Of a stretch of DNA of 64,000 nucleotides, positions 8,659 through 15,860 are shown one piece after another (position 1 is the first letter of the stretch; every line of letters starts with the position of its first letter). The notes beneath the pieces were generated by a model. That model was not told where the DNA came from, made no database searches, and saw nothing but the letters and a program-made list of their open reading frames with translations. The position numbers and the translations under genes were made by a program. Source of the stretch: Streptomyces anulatus (GTDB taxonomy: Bacteria; Actinomycetota; Actinomycetes; Streptomycetales; Streptomycetaceae); the NCBI RefSeq assembly GCF_000721175.1, contig NZ_JOEZ01000035.1, positions 105,471-169,470 of the forward strand. The letters run 5' to 3'.

Positions 8659-9141
8659 ATGAGTGTGTGGCAGCTCGTCGCCGTGGGCCTGGTCATGCTG
8701 CTGGGTCTGGTCGGGGTGCTGGTGCCGGGCGTGCCGGGTCAGGCGATCGTCTGGGCGGCGGTGCTGTGGTGGGCGCTGACGGACATGACGCCGGCCGCCT
8801 GGGGCGTCCTGATCGGTGCGACGGCTCTGATGCTGCTCAACCAGGCCCTCAAAGTGCTCCTGCCGCCGCGCCGGCCCGGTGAGTCGGGGGCGCCCCGCCG
8901 GACCTTGATGATCGGCGGGGTCGCGGGGATCGTGGGCTTCTTCGTGGTGCCCGTGGTGGGCGGGATCCTCGGGTACGTGGGGGCCATCTTCGGCGCGGAG
9001 CGGCTGCGGCTGGGCAGTCGCGGCGCGGGCTGGGCCTCGGTGCGCTCGGTGATGCGGGCGACGGGCTACGCGGTGCTGGTGGAGCTGTTCTGCTGCCTGC
9101 TGGTGGCCGGCGCCTGGCTGGGCGCGCTGATGTGGGCCTGA
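8659..9141 (+). CDS. DUF456 family membrane protein
   Basis: A 160-aa integral membrane protein with four to five hydrophobic segments: about 4-24 (LVMLLGLVGVLVPGVPG, the family signature with Gly/Pro turns), 27-60, 77-105 and 130-155. DUF456 proteins are small actinobacterial membrane proteins of unknown role. The gene reads on the same strand as the preceding regulator but 122 bases away. Its last codons run into the first copy of an 18-bp tandem repeat, so the repeat may have altered the C-terminus. Confidence 0.8.
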   Translation: MSVWQLVAVGLVMLLGLVGVLVPGVPGQAIVWAAVLWWALTDMTPAAWGVLIGATALMLLNQALKVLLPPRRPGESGAPRRTLMIGGVAGIVGFFVVPVVGGILGYVGAIFGAERLRLGSRGAGWASVRSVMRATGYAVLVELFCCLLVAGAWLGALMWA

Positions 9142-9274
9142 CACGGTGATCCGGGCGTGACGCGGTGATCCGAGCCCCGACATGGTGTCCTGGCCCGACA
9201 CGGTGATCCGAGCCCGACGCGGTGTCCTGGCCCGACACGGTGTCCGCGCCCGACACGGTGATCCGGCCTGACGC
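9138..9274. repeat. 18-bp tandem repeat array
   Basis: Seven to eight degenerate copies of a unit near CCCGACACGGTGATCCGG, alternating between GGTGATCCG and GGTGTCCTG endings, packed head to tail from the stop codon of the DUF456 gene to just before the alkA-like stop codon. It fills the whole gap between two convergent genes. Confidence 0.85.
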
Positions 9275-9298
9275 GAGCGCCCTCGGCGGTGGGATCAG

Positions 9299-10672
9299 TC
9301 AGCCCGGGACCGCCGCCCCCGTCGCTTCCAGGTGGCGTACGGCGTAGGAGCGCCACGGCCTCCACCGCTCCGCGCCCGGCGTTCCGTACGGGTCCACGTC
9401 GGGATCGCCGAGCGCCCGCATCCGGATCAGCGCGGCGGTGCTCCGGCCGATGCCTGGCAGTGTCAGCAGCGTTCGTTCCGCCTCGTCCCGGTCGGCCCCC
9501 GCGTCCAGCCGCAGCCGGCCGTCGGCGAGCGCGGCGGCCAGGGCCGCGAGCGCCGGGTCCTCGGCGGAACCGGCGAGCACGTCCGGCTCCGGGAACACAT
9601 GGGTGAGCCCGCCGCACGGGACGTCCAGCGCCTTCCCGTACCGCTCGACCAGTTCCCCGGCGTCCGCGCGCCCCACCAGGGTCCGCACCGCGGCCTCCTC
9701 CGGGTCGGCCGCGCCCGGCGAGCGCAGCCCGGGGCGGGCGGTGACCAGCGGGGCGAGCCGGGGGTCGGCGCCCAGCGCCTCGTCCACGGCGTACGGATCG
9801 GCGTCCAGGTCGAACAGCCGGCGGACCCGCTGGACGGCGGTGGTCAGATCGCGCAGGTCGGTGAGCTGGATCCGGGCCTCCAGCCAGGGGCCGCCGGGCG
9901 AGGCCTCGTCGACCGCGACGAGCCCCGTCCCGTACGGCAGTCGCAAGGTGCGCCGGTAGGTGCGCCGGCCGGGCGGGCCCGCCAGCTCCTCGATCCGGGT
10001 GACCGCCTCGGCGGCCAACAGGTCGAACAGGGCTGCGGTGGCGTACGGGCCCCGATGGGCGAGCCGCAGCGGGATCCCGGCCCGCATCCCCTCGTGGCGT
10101 CCGCCACCGAGCCCCGTACCGGCCTCGGTGCGCAGGGCGCTGGGGGTCCGGGCGTAGATCTGCCGGATGGTGTCGTTGAACTGCCGGACACTGGCGAACC
10201 CGGCGGCGAAGGCGATCTCGGTGACCGGAAGACCGGTGGTCTGGAGGAGCACCCGGGCGGTGTGGGCGCGCTGAGCCCGGGCGAGCGCGACGGGTCCCGC
10301 GCCCAGCTCGGCGTTGAGCTGGCGCTGGACCTGCCGGGCGCTGTAGCCGAGTCGCCCGGCGAGTCCGGGGACGCCTTCGCGGTCGACGACGCCGTCGCCG
10401 ATCAGCCGCATCGCCCGGCCGACGACGTCCGCGCGGACGTTCCACTCGGCGGAGCCGGGCACGGCGTCCGGACGGCAGCGGCGGCAGGCCCGGAAGCCGC
10501 CCGCCTGGGCCGCCGCCGCGGTGGGGTAGAAGCGCACGTTGGCACGTTTGGGGGTGACGGCGGGGCAGCTCGGCCGGCAGTAGATGCCGGTGGTCACGAC
10601 GGCGAAGAAGAACGCTCCGTCGAACCGTGCGTCGCGGCTGCTCACCGCCTCGTACCTGGTCCGTTCGTCCAT
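9299..10672 (-). CDS. alkA: Ada-like/AlkA fusion, DNA-3-methyladenine glycosylase 2 family
   Basis: A 457-aa base-excision repair fusion. Residues 1-75 are an Ada-type zinc domain with four cysteines (CRPSC and CRRC); Ada senses methyl-phosphotriesters through such a cysteine. About 80-175 is an AraC-type DNA-binding domain, and about 185-457 the AlkA N-domain and HhH-GPD glycosylase fold (LLTLPGIGRSTAALI). The role would be excision of alkylated purines with self-regulation. Oddity: between GDPDV and ERWRPWRSYA there are only about eight residues where E. coli AlkA has about 22, the stretch that carries its catalytic Asp238. The open frame also allows a GTG three bases upstream. Convergent with the DUF456 gene. 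A second alkylation-linked gene, aidB, lies at 25 kb. Confidence 0.82.
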   Translation of the reverse strand: MDERTRYEAVSSRDARFDGAFFFAVVTTGIYCRPSCPAVTPKRANVRFYPTAAAAQAGGFRACRRCRPDAVPGSAEWNVRADVVGRAMRLIGDGVVDREGVPGLAGRLGYSARQVQRQLNAELGAGPVALARAQRAHTARVLLQTTGLPVTEIAFAAGFASVRQFNDTIRQIYARTPSALRTEAGTGLGGGRHEGMRAGIPLRLAHRGPYATAALFDLLAAEAVTRIEELAGPPGRRTYRRTLRLPYGTGLVAVDEASPGGPWLEARIQLTDLRDLTTAVQRVRRLFDLDADPYAVDEALGADPRLAPLVTARPGLRSPGAADPEEAAVRTLVGRADAGELVERYGKALDVPCGGLTHVFPEPDVLAGSAEDPALAALAAALADGRLRLDAGADRDEAERTLLTLPGIGRSTAALIRMRALGDPDVDPYGTPGAERWRPWRSYAVRHLEATGAAVPG

Positions 10673-10744
10673 CACACCGTCCAGTGTGCGGCAGCCGGGG
10701 CCGCCGCACCGGCGGAATTCGGACGTCCAGCCCGTGCGCCCCGG

Positions 10745-11896
10745 CTACCGCACCCGGCCGCGCTTGGCCTGCATGGCCGCGCGCCCCTCCGCGCCCTTGC
10801 GCTTCCAGTCCCGCAGGATCTCGGCGCGCATCCGGGCATCGGTCTTGGCGGCGATCCGCTGGTTCTCACGGATCAGCTTGCGGTAGCTGGCGAGCCGCCG
10901 CTCGGGCAGGACCCCGGCCTCCAGTGCCCCGAGCACGGCGCAGCCCGGTTCGGCCTCGTGGGCGCAGTCGTGGAACCGGCACCGCCCGGCCAGCTCCTCG
11001 ATCTCGGAGAACACCTCACCGACCCCGGTCGCGGCGTCGAAGAGGCCGACGCCGCGGAGCCCGGGGGTGTCGATGAGGACGCCCCCGTGCGGCAGGAGCA
11101 GGAGGTTGCGGGTCGTGGTGGTGTGCCGGCCCTTGCCGTCGACGTCACGGGCGGCCCGCACCTCCATCACGTCCATGCCGAGCAGGGTGTTGGCCAGGGT
11201 GGACTTGCCCGCACCGGAGATGCCGAGCAGCACGCTCGTACCGCCGGAGACGACGGCCCCGAGGACGTCGAGCCCCTCGCCCGTGGTGGAGCTGACGGGC
11301 AGCACCTGGACGCCAGGGGCGACCGCCTCGACGTCCTGGACCAGGTGGGACACGGTGACCGCGTCGGGCACCAGGTCCGCCTTGGTGAGCAGCACGATCG
11401 GCTCAGGGCGGTGGCCCGTGTCATGGCCGTCGCCGAGCAGCGCGGCGCCGCCGGAGCTGGACAGAGCGAGCGCGAGGAAGCGCTCCAGACGGCCGAGGTC
11501 CAGCTCGACGGCGAGCGAGACACAGATGGCGATGTGGTCGATGTTGGTGGCCAGCACCTGGCCCTCGGAGCGTTCCGAGGAGCTGGAGCGGACGAAAGCG
11601 GTGCGGCGGGGCAGCAGCGTACGGACGAACAGCGGGTCGCCGTCCGCGTCGAGCGCCACCCAGTCGCCGGTGCAGACGATCCGCATCGGGTCACGGGGCA
11701 CCACGAACGCGGTGTCGGCGCGTACGAGGCCGTCGGCGGTGATCACGTCGCACTGGCCGCGGTCCACCCGCACGACCCGCCCCGGCACGAACCCCTGCGC
11801 GGCGTACGGGGAGAAAGCAGCCGTCCAGTCCTCGTCCCAGCCGTACGGAGCCAGCGGGTGTGAGGAGGAAGGAGCGGAGAGAAACGAGAAAGACAA
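10745..11896 (-). CDS. rsgA: Ribosome small subunit-dependent GTPase A
   Basis: A circularly permuted GTPase (383 aa) that assists late 30S maturation. Order of elements: OB-like N-domain, NKxD-type motif (TKADL), P-loop GISGAGKST, G3 DTPGLRG, then a zinc-binding region with C..H.C (CRFHDCAHEAEPGC) and a basic C-terminal helix. The start is assigned to a TTG at 11896 because GAAGGG lies about six bases upstream and the sequence above it is not protein-like. This would make translation initiation weak. Transcription probably starts about 200 bases upstream, and a short ORF with a near-perfect ribosome site lies in between, which suggests leader control. Confidence 0.88.
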   Translation of the reverse strand: MSFSFLSAPSSSHPLAPYGWDEDWTAAFSPYAAQGFVPGRVVRVDRGQCDVITADGLVRADTAFVVPRDPMRIVCTGDWVALDADGDPLFVRTLLPRRTAFVRSSSSERSEGQVLATNIDHIAICVSLAVELDLGRLERFLALALSSSGGAALLGDGHDTGHRPEPIVLLTKADLVPDAVTVSHLVQDVEAVAPGVQVLPVSSTTGEGLDVLGAVVSGGTSVLLGISGAGKSTLANTLLGMDVMEVRAARDVDGKGRHTTTTRNLLLLPHGGVLIDTPGLRGVGLFDAATGVGEVFSEIEELAGRCRFHDCAHEAEPGCAVLGALEAGVLPERRLASYRKLIRENQRIAAKTDARMRAEILRDWKRKGAEGRAAMQAKRGRVR

Positions 11897-11957
11897 GGGA
11901 AACCCTTCACAGGGTGGCCCCGGCACGCGCGCTCGGCGCGGGAAGAAGTGACGTGGG

Positions 11958-12029
11958 TCAGCCGGTGGCCACGGGGATGAGGACGATGCTCTTCCGGTTG
12001 TGGGCAGTGCCCATCGCAACGACAGTCAT
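11958..12029 (-). CDS. Short leader ORF upstream of rsgA (23 aa)
   Basis: A 23-codon ORF encoding MTVVAMGTAHNRKSIVLIPV plus ATG (Ala-Thr-Gly), followed by TGA. An AGGAGG site continuing into GTGAGG precedes the ATG by 11 bases (12041-12046), among the best ribosome sites in the window. A second in-frame ATG is at codon 6. It ends 61 bases before the proposed TTG start of rsgA and sits downstream of a good promoter candidate. I do not recognise the peptide. It could be a regulatory upstream ORF or a small protein in its own right. Confidence 0.5.
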   Translation of the reverse strand: MTVVAMGTAHNRKSIVLIPVATG

Positions 12030-12099
12030 CAATGTCCTCACCTCCTGGTTCCTCTGGTCTCCGTGCCCCACGCGTCACTGCGGCGTGCGGACGGTGGCC

Positions 12100-12128
12100 A
12101 CATTAGCCTGGCCCCGGGAGCGGCTCAA
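12100..12128 (-). promoter_or_regulatory. Candidate vegetative promoter for the rsgA leader
   Basis: On the minus strand TTGAGC (12128-12123) and TAATGT (12105-12100) are separated by 17 bases, a housekeeping-sigma layout. The predicted start near 12093 gives a leader of about 64 nt before the short ORF. Confidence 0.45.
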
Positions 12129-12265
12129 CAGCTTTTCCGCGCACCTCCGATGGAGGCGTCCAGGGGCCGCCCGACCGAGACGTTCGCCGGAGTTACCCAC
12201 AGATCTCCCTCGATCGGGTGATACGCGTGCATAGCCCCCGGTCCGGGGCCGTTAGGGTGCCGAGC

Positions 12266-12766
12266 ATGACCACACCCCAGGCCTCCACCGGCACGTTCAC
12301 ACAAGCCCAGTTGGGCACCCAGATCCTGATCGGCTGGAGCGGCCGGCAGCCCGACGCCGACCAGGACACCGCCTACCTCCTCGCCTATTCGCTGGGCGAC
12401 GGACAGGACGGCCCGGTAGTCGGCCGCGAGGCGATGCGCGCCGCACTGGAGCGCGCGGGCCTCCACGTCGGCGGCTCGATCCAGGACGCGGCCGAGACAT
12501 CGGGCATCCAGGCGAAGCTCCTCGTCCAGGCGGGGCGGGCCGTTCTGACGTTGCCTCACCTCAGCGCGCAGTACCCGGCCCCCGCCGAGTGGCTGGCCGC
12601 CGCGCAGGCGCAGGGCCAGGTGTACGGGATGTTCGCCACGACCCCGTGGCCGGAGGCGGTTCCCGGGCAGCCGGTCAGCGAGGACCAGTTGCGGGCCTTC
12701 GCCGCCGACGAGGATGTCGTCCGCGCCGCCGCCCACTGCCTGCTCCCGGTCCGCTCCCTGGGCTGA
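12266..12766 (+). CDS. Hypothetical protein, possibly DUF5949
   Basis: A 166-aa soluble protein that I recognise only as a Streptomyces-specific conserved type, possibly DUF5949. It shows TQILIGWSGRQPDAD near the N-terminus, a central GREAMRAALERAGLHVGG segment and a C-terminal DEDVVRAAAHCLLPVRSL. No signal peptide, membrane segment or catalytic motif is evident. The ATG at 12266 is chosen as the start; the frame extends further upstream without a ribosome site. Monocistronic, followed by a strong bidirectional hairpin. Confidence 0.6.
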   Translation: MTTPQASTGTFTQAQLGTQILIGWSGRQPDADQDTAYLLAYSLGDGQDGPVVGREAMRAALERAGLHVGGSIQDAAETSGIQAKLLVQAGRAVLTLPHLSAQYPAPAEWLAAAQAQGQVYGMFATTPWPEAVPGQPVSEDQLRAFAADEDVVRAAAHCLLPVRSLG

Positions 12767-12794
12767 GCGGTGCCTCCCCTCCCCGCACACACGA

Positions 12795-12830
12795 CGAGGC
12801 CCACCACCCCCCGTGGAGTGGTGGGCCTCG
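12795..12830. terminator. Bidirectional hairpin terminator
   Basis: A perfect 13-bp stem (CGAGGCCCACCAC/GTGGTGGGCCTCG) with a 10-base loop between the convergent hypothetical gene and rodlin gene. A second hairpin nearer the rodlin stop (CGGGCGG at 12884 with CCGCCCG ending at 12917) probably terminates the rodlin transcript. Confidence 0.7.
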
Positions 12831-12928
12831 CCCGTGCGCCCGTGCGCCTGTGCGGCCGTGCCGCCGTGCCGCGAAAACGAGGACGGGCGGCCCGGAGTGT
12901 GATCTCGGGACCGCCCGCGCCCGGTAGG

Positions 12929-13336
12929 TCAGTTGTTGCCGACGCCGTTGCCGGAGAGGACCGGGATGTCGTCCAGGATGTGCGACAGCGGCTCGTCGCC
13001 CTTGGCCTGCGTGGAGTTGTCGGTGCACTGCTGGTTCTGCGGGTTGGACAGAACGTTGATGTCCTGGACCGCGATCGGCACGACCCCGACGAGCGAACCG
13101 ACGTTGGCCTTGAGCGGCATGCCGACGCAGAGCTTGTTCAGGGTGCCCTGAACGAGCTGGTTCTGCGGGCTCCAGTCACCCTTGGTCTCGGCGTTGCCGA
13201 TCTCCGACTCGGCACCGTTGCCGTTGACGGTGGTGGTGCCACCGTCGTTGCCGATCGCCATGGCCGTGGGAGCCGCGACTGCGGACAGACCGAGCAGGGA
13301 CACGGCCACTGCAGCGCCGGCCATCATCTTCTTCAT
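12929..13336 (-). CDS. Rodlin, intact
   Basis: A 135-aa secreted rodlin. In Streptomyces, rodlins RdlA and RdlB organise chaplin fibrils into the rodlet layer on aerial hyphae and spores. It has a signal peptide ([20 protein letters not shown], cleavage near TAMA), the N-terminal [16 protein letters not shown] region, the [10 protein letters not shown] junction, and the conserved core with [18 protein letters not shown] and the GNGVGNN C-terminus. Two cysteines are present in the core. AAGGTGA lies five bases upstream of the ATG. A CGTAAC hexamer upstream (near 13430) would fit a sigma-BldN -35, but a matching -10 is not clear. Adjacent chaplin genes support the assignment. I do not decide between rdlA and rdlB. 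Confidence 0.88.
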   Translation of the reverse strand: MKKMMAGAAVAVSLLGLSAVAAPTAMAIGNDGGTTTVNGNGAESEIGNAETKGDWSPQNQLVQGTLNKLCVGMPLKANVGSLVGVVPIAVQDINVLSNPQNQQCTDNSTQAKGDEPLSHILDDIPVLSGNGVGNN

Positions 13337-13454
13337 CAACTTCACCTTTCGGAGCGTCCCGTTGTGGAACGTACTGATCAACTGCCACCGCCCCTGATCG
13401 GTTGCGCAGTACCACTCAAATGGGTTCGTTACGGCGCAAGGTCGACGTCGCTCC

Positions 13455-13676
13455 TCAGTACCCAGGGGCTTCAGGCCCAGGGGCCTCGTGCGAGGTGCGC
13501 GCCGCCGGCACGAATCCCCCGCCGCGACGGGGGCCGGGGGCCTGGGGCGGTTCTGCGAGGGGGTGACTGCCTCCGGCCGCCTGCCACTCGGCGACGAGCC
13601 GGTCATAGATCGGCGTGCCGCCCGGCGCGGGCCACCGCTCTTCACTCTGCGGGGTCGGACTGTCGTACGGATCCAT
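13455..13676 (-). CDS. Small conserved hypothetical protein ([13 protein letters not shown] motif)
   Basis: A 73-aa protein containing [20 protein letters not shown], a segment I have seen in many short uncharacterised Streptomyces proteins. The rest is Pro/Gly-rich and probably disordered. No signal peptide. The ATG at 13676 has AGGG about eight bases upstream. Function unknown. It lies between the intact rodlin and the first rodlin fragment, on the same strand. Confidence 0.55.
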   Translation of the reverse strand: MDPYDSPTPQSEERWPAPGGTPIYDRLVAEWQAAGGSHPLAEPPQAPGPRRGGGFVPAARTSHEAPGPEAPGY

Positions 13677-13864
13677 ACGGAGGCCCTACCCGGTCCGGCG
13701 CCGATCGTCTGCCGGGGCTGCGGCATCCGGTCCAACGGGATGCCCCGGCCGGAGGCCCCGGCACATGGCGAAGGGCCAGCCCGGCCGGTCCGGCGAAGAA
13801 CGGTCGCCTTACGGATGGACTGGCCCCACGCGGGTCAGGCGGTACGGACCGGAGCCACCGGGTC

Positions 13865-14105
13865 TCAGTTGTTGCCGGCGCCGTTGCCGGAGAGGATCGG
13901 GATGTCGTTCAGGAGGTGCGACAGAGCCTCGTCACCCTTGGCCTGGGTGGAGTTCTCGGTGCACTGCTGGTTCTGCGGGGAGGACAGGATGTTGATGTCC
14001 TGGACGGCGACCGGCACGAGGCCGACGAGCGAACCGAGGTTCGCCTTGGCCGGCAGAGCGATGCAGGGCTTGTTGAGCGAACCCTGGATGAGCGCGAACT
14101 GCGGG
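13865..14105 (-). pseudogene. Rodlin C-terminal cassette 1 (5' truncated)
   Basis: These 241 bp encode the second half of a rodlin, starting at PQFALIQGSLNKPC and ending at NGAGNN and the normal stop. The signal peptide and N-terminal third are missing. Homology to rodlins stops exactly at the Ser-Pro-Gln junction; upstream sequence is unrelated and belongs to the small secreted gene at 14121-14411, whose stop is 14 bases away. The open frame continues upstream in the +1 frame relative to that gene, so a frameshift product could join its signal peptide to this core. It differs from the copy at 15195-15435 by six bases. As it stands it lacks an export signal and an obvious start. Confidence 0.8.
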
Positions 14106-14120
14106 GTCGTGAGGCAGCGG

Positions 14121-14411
14121 TCAGCCGCCGAGGGGAACCCCACCGAGCAGCGGAGCGGCACCCTCCGCCGCACCGGTTGCCTGGCCCGCCAGCTTGCCGA
14201 CCGTGCCGTCCTTCGAGACCGTCTCGGTGGTCTCGGCGACCGTGTCCACCACCGGATCCACGACCTGCGGGGCACTGGCCATCAGCTGGTTGAGGCCGCT
14301 GTCGAGGCTGAAGTTGGGGGCCGTGGGGGTAGCAGCGGCGAAGGCGGGAGCGGCCGCTCCGAGGGCAGCCACGGAACCGACAACGAGGGCGGCGGTCTTC
14401 GCGTACTTCAC
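14121..14411 (-). CDS. Small secreted protein of the rodlin/chaplin cluster
   Basis: A 96-aa exported protein with a GTG start preceded by GGAAGGGA. Its signal peptide (MKYAKTAALVVGSVAALGAA, AFA cleavage) is very like that of the short chaplin at 14666-14899. The mature part of about 70 residues (FSLDSGLNQLMASAPQVVD, then Thr/Ala/Gly-rich) has no cysteine and no chaplin domain. I do not know a function; the location suggests an aerial-hypha surface or cell-wall role. Its 3' end is 14 bases from the rodlin cassette junction, so the C-terminus may have been reshaped by the rearrangement. Confidence 0.65.
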   Translation of the reverse strand: MKYAKTAALVVGSVAALGAAAPAFAAATPTAPNFSLDSGLNQLMASAPQVVDPVVDTVAETTETVSKDGTVGKLAGQATGAAEGAAPLLGGVPLGG

Positions 14412-14598
14412 TTTTTCTGGTTCCCTTCCACGCGGCGTCTGCTTCGGTCACGTTTCGTGCCGCGCACAAGCTTTCTTTACCTGTGACTTCTGCCGCTTTC
14501 TCCCTGATCAACGATCAGACCGCTTTCGGGAAACTGTGAGGCGACGTCTTTTCTCCGGCGCGGTGCACGAATCCGGTCCGAGAAGCAGCGCACGAAAA

Positions 14599-14628
14599 GG
14601 CCCCGGACGGCATCCGCCGTCCGGGGCC
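14599..14628 (-). terminator. Intrinsic terminator of the short chaplin gene
   Basis: A 12-bp perfect stem (GGCCCCGGACGG/CCGTCCGGGGCC) with a six-base loop, followed on the minus strand by TTTTCG. It lies about 40 bases beyond the chaplin stop: a textbook intrinsic terminator. Confidence 0.8.
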
Positions 14629-14665
14629 CACCGGTTACGGGCACACGGCCCGGCCGGTCAGAGGG

Positions 14666-14899
14666 TCACTTGTTGATGCAGGTGTTGCCGAAGGCCGGGT
14701 TCAGCGCACCGATCGCGTTGACGGTGTTGCCGCAGAGGTTGACCGGAATGTGGATCGGGAGCTGGAGGATGTTGCCCGACAGCACGCCCGGGGAGTGCGC
14801 GGCAACGGCCTCGGCACCCGAGTCGGCCATGGCCGGCGCGGCCGCGCCCATCGCCATGAGCGCGCCCGCGGCGACTGCGGCAACCTTGGTGTACTTCAC
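14666..14899 (-). CDS. chpH: Short chaplin (ChpH-like)
   Basis: A 77-aa short chaplin: an amphipathic secreted protein that self-assembles into the hydrophobic coat allowing hyphae to leave the aqueous surface. It has a signal peptide ending near AMADSG, then one chaplin domain: SPGVLSGNILQLPIHIPVN, LCGNTVN, LNPAFGNTCINK. The two conserved cysteines that form the domain disulfide are present, unlike in cysteine-free ChpE. The start is GTG, with AAAGGGA about eight bases upstream. The C-terminal CINK and the nearby long chaplin resemble the chpH-chpC pair of S. coelicolor, the basis for the symbol. Confidence 0.88.
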   Translation of the reverse strand: MKYTKVAAVAAGALMAMGAAAPAMADSGAEAVAAHSPGVLSGNILQLPIHIPVNLCGNTVNAIGALNPAFGNTCINK

Positions 14900-15132
14900 T
14901 TTTCGTCCCTTTCCTCGGCGGAGTCCGGTGCGGCCACGACTGTCGTGCCCGCCCGAGCCGGGTCCTGATCGCTCGCGACTCCGGCGCTGTCCTACGTAAC
15001 GATGAGCGCCCGGGATCGGAACCGTTCGAAGGGTGGATTCCCGGATATCCCCCCGAATGCCGCAACGCACGGTGGGCCGCACCGCGGAGAAACGCGGGCG
15101 AGGAAACCCGTGCCCGCGTCCCGGGAAAGCAA

Positions 15133-15177
15133 CGGGCCCGAGCCACTCGGTGGAGGAACGCCGAGGACTCGGGCCCG
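15133..15177 (-). terminator. Hairpin after rodlin cassette 2
   Basis: CGGGCCCGAG pairs with CTCGGGCCCG, with a further inner CTCGG/CCGAG pair. It lies just beyond the stop of the truncated rodlin at 15195, suggesting the original 3' end and terminator are retained while the 5' end was lost. Confidence 0.6.
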
Positions 15178-15194
15178 AGTAGGGCGGCTGCGGG

Positions 15195-15435
15195 TCAGTT
15201 GTTGCCGACGCCGTTGCCGGAGAGGATCGGGATGTCCTCCAGGATGTGCGACAGAGCCTCGTCACCCTTGGCCTGGGTGGAGTTCTCGGTGCACTGCTGG
15301 TTCTGCGGGGAGGACAGGATGTTGACGTCCTGGACCGCGACCGGCACGAGGCCGACGAGCGAACCGAGGTTCGCCTTGGCCGGCAGAGCGATGCAGGGCT
15401 TGTTGAGCGAACCCTGGATGAGCGCGAACTGCGGG
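15195..15435 (-). pseudogene. Rodlin C-terminal cassette 2 (5' truncated)
   Basis: A second 241-bp rodlin C-terminal half, from PQFALIQG to NGVGNN and stop, 97.5 percent identical by my count (six differences) to 13865-14105, and truncated at the same codon. Upstream sequence differs completely. An in-frame GTG at 15473 would add 14 residues (MCSFFTNERVVVRP) but provides no signal peptide. It may be translated to a cytosolic 92-aa protein, but more likely it is a silent remnant or sequence reservoir. It sits between the two chaplin genes. Confidence 0.8.
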
Positions 15436-15860
15436 CGTACGACCACCCGTTCGTTCGTGAAGAAGCTACACACAGGCCCTCCGGCTCATTTCGCCCGAAC
15501 GGGTGGACGAGATCCGACGACGCTGACATGCGACACATCAAGAGCGAACTTTTCCTTGCGGTCAACACCAGCAGAGAGCAACCAAGTTGGGGACGAATCG
15601 TTTTTTCTTGCTCTGCGCACCGGGAGGCACGAGATCAACGGACACCACCCGTTCGGGTGATTACACATTTTCCACGCACATCCAAGTTTCCCGCTCGGTC
15701 CCGAGTCGTTATGGCAGTCGTCCAGCGCGCACGTCTTCACCACTTTCACCATGGCTTCCCGCGGGATACGGCTGCGGCCGCGGCTCCGCCGATGGCTGCC
15801 CGTCTCCGCGCGCGAAGCACCACGCGATGTCCTCGCGAATGTCCCAAGGAAGGGCAAGTA
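15436..15860. other. Gene-free interval before the long chaplin
   Basis: About 425 bp with no convincing gene and lower GC than its surroundings (for example ATCGTTTTTTCTTG near 15600 and TTACACATTTTCC near 15660). It should hold the promoter of the long chaplin. It contains three copies of CACCCGTTCG (15444-15453, 15496-15505 inverted, 15646-15655). Confidence 0.5.
15646..15659. promoter_or_regulatory. Perfect 14-bp palindrome upstream of the long chaplin
   Basis: CACCCGTTCGGGTG is a perfect inverted repeat (6 + 2 + 6). A 13/14 match (CGCCCGAACGGGTG) is at 15492-15505 and a half site with CACCCGTTCG at 15444. The repetition within about 215 bp suggests a dimeric regulator site controlling the chaplin genes. 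Confidence 0.4.

Noticed and set aside
9138..9274. Tandem array considered as a CRISPR
   Set aside because: Units are 18 bp and contiguous with no unique spacers, and there are no cas genes.
12884..13450. Sigma-BldN promoter for the rodlin gene
   Set aside because: A CGTAAC hexamer is present at a fair distance, but I could not find a matching -10 at the right spacing, so I do not list it as a promoter.
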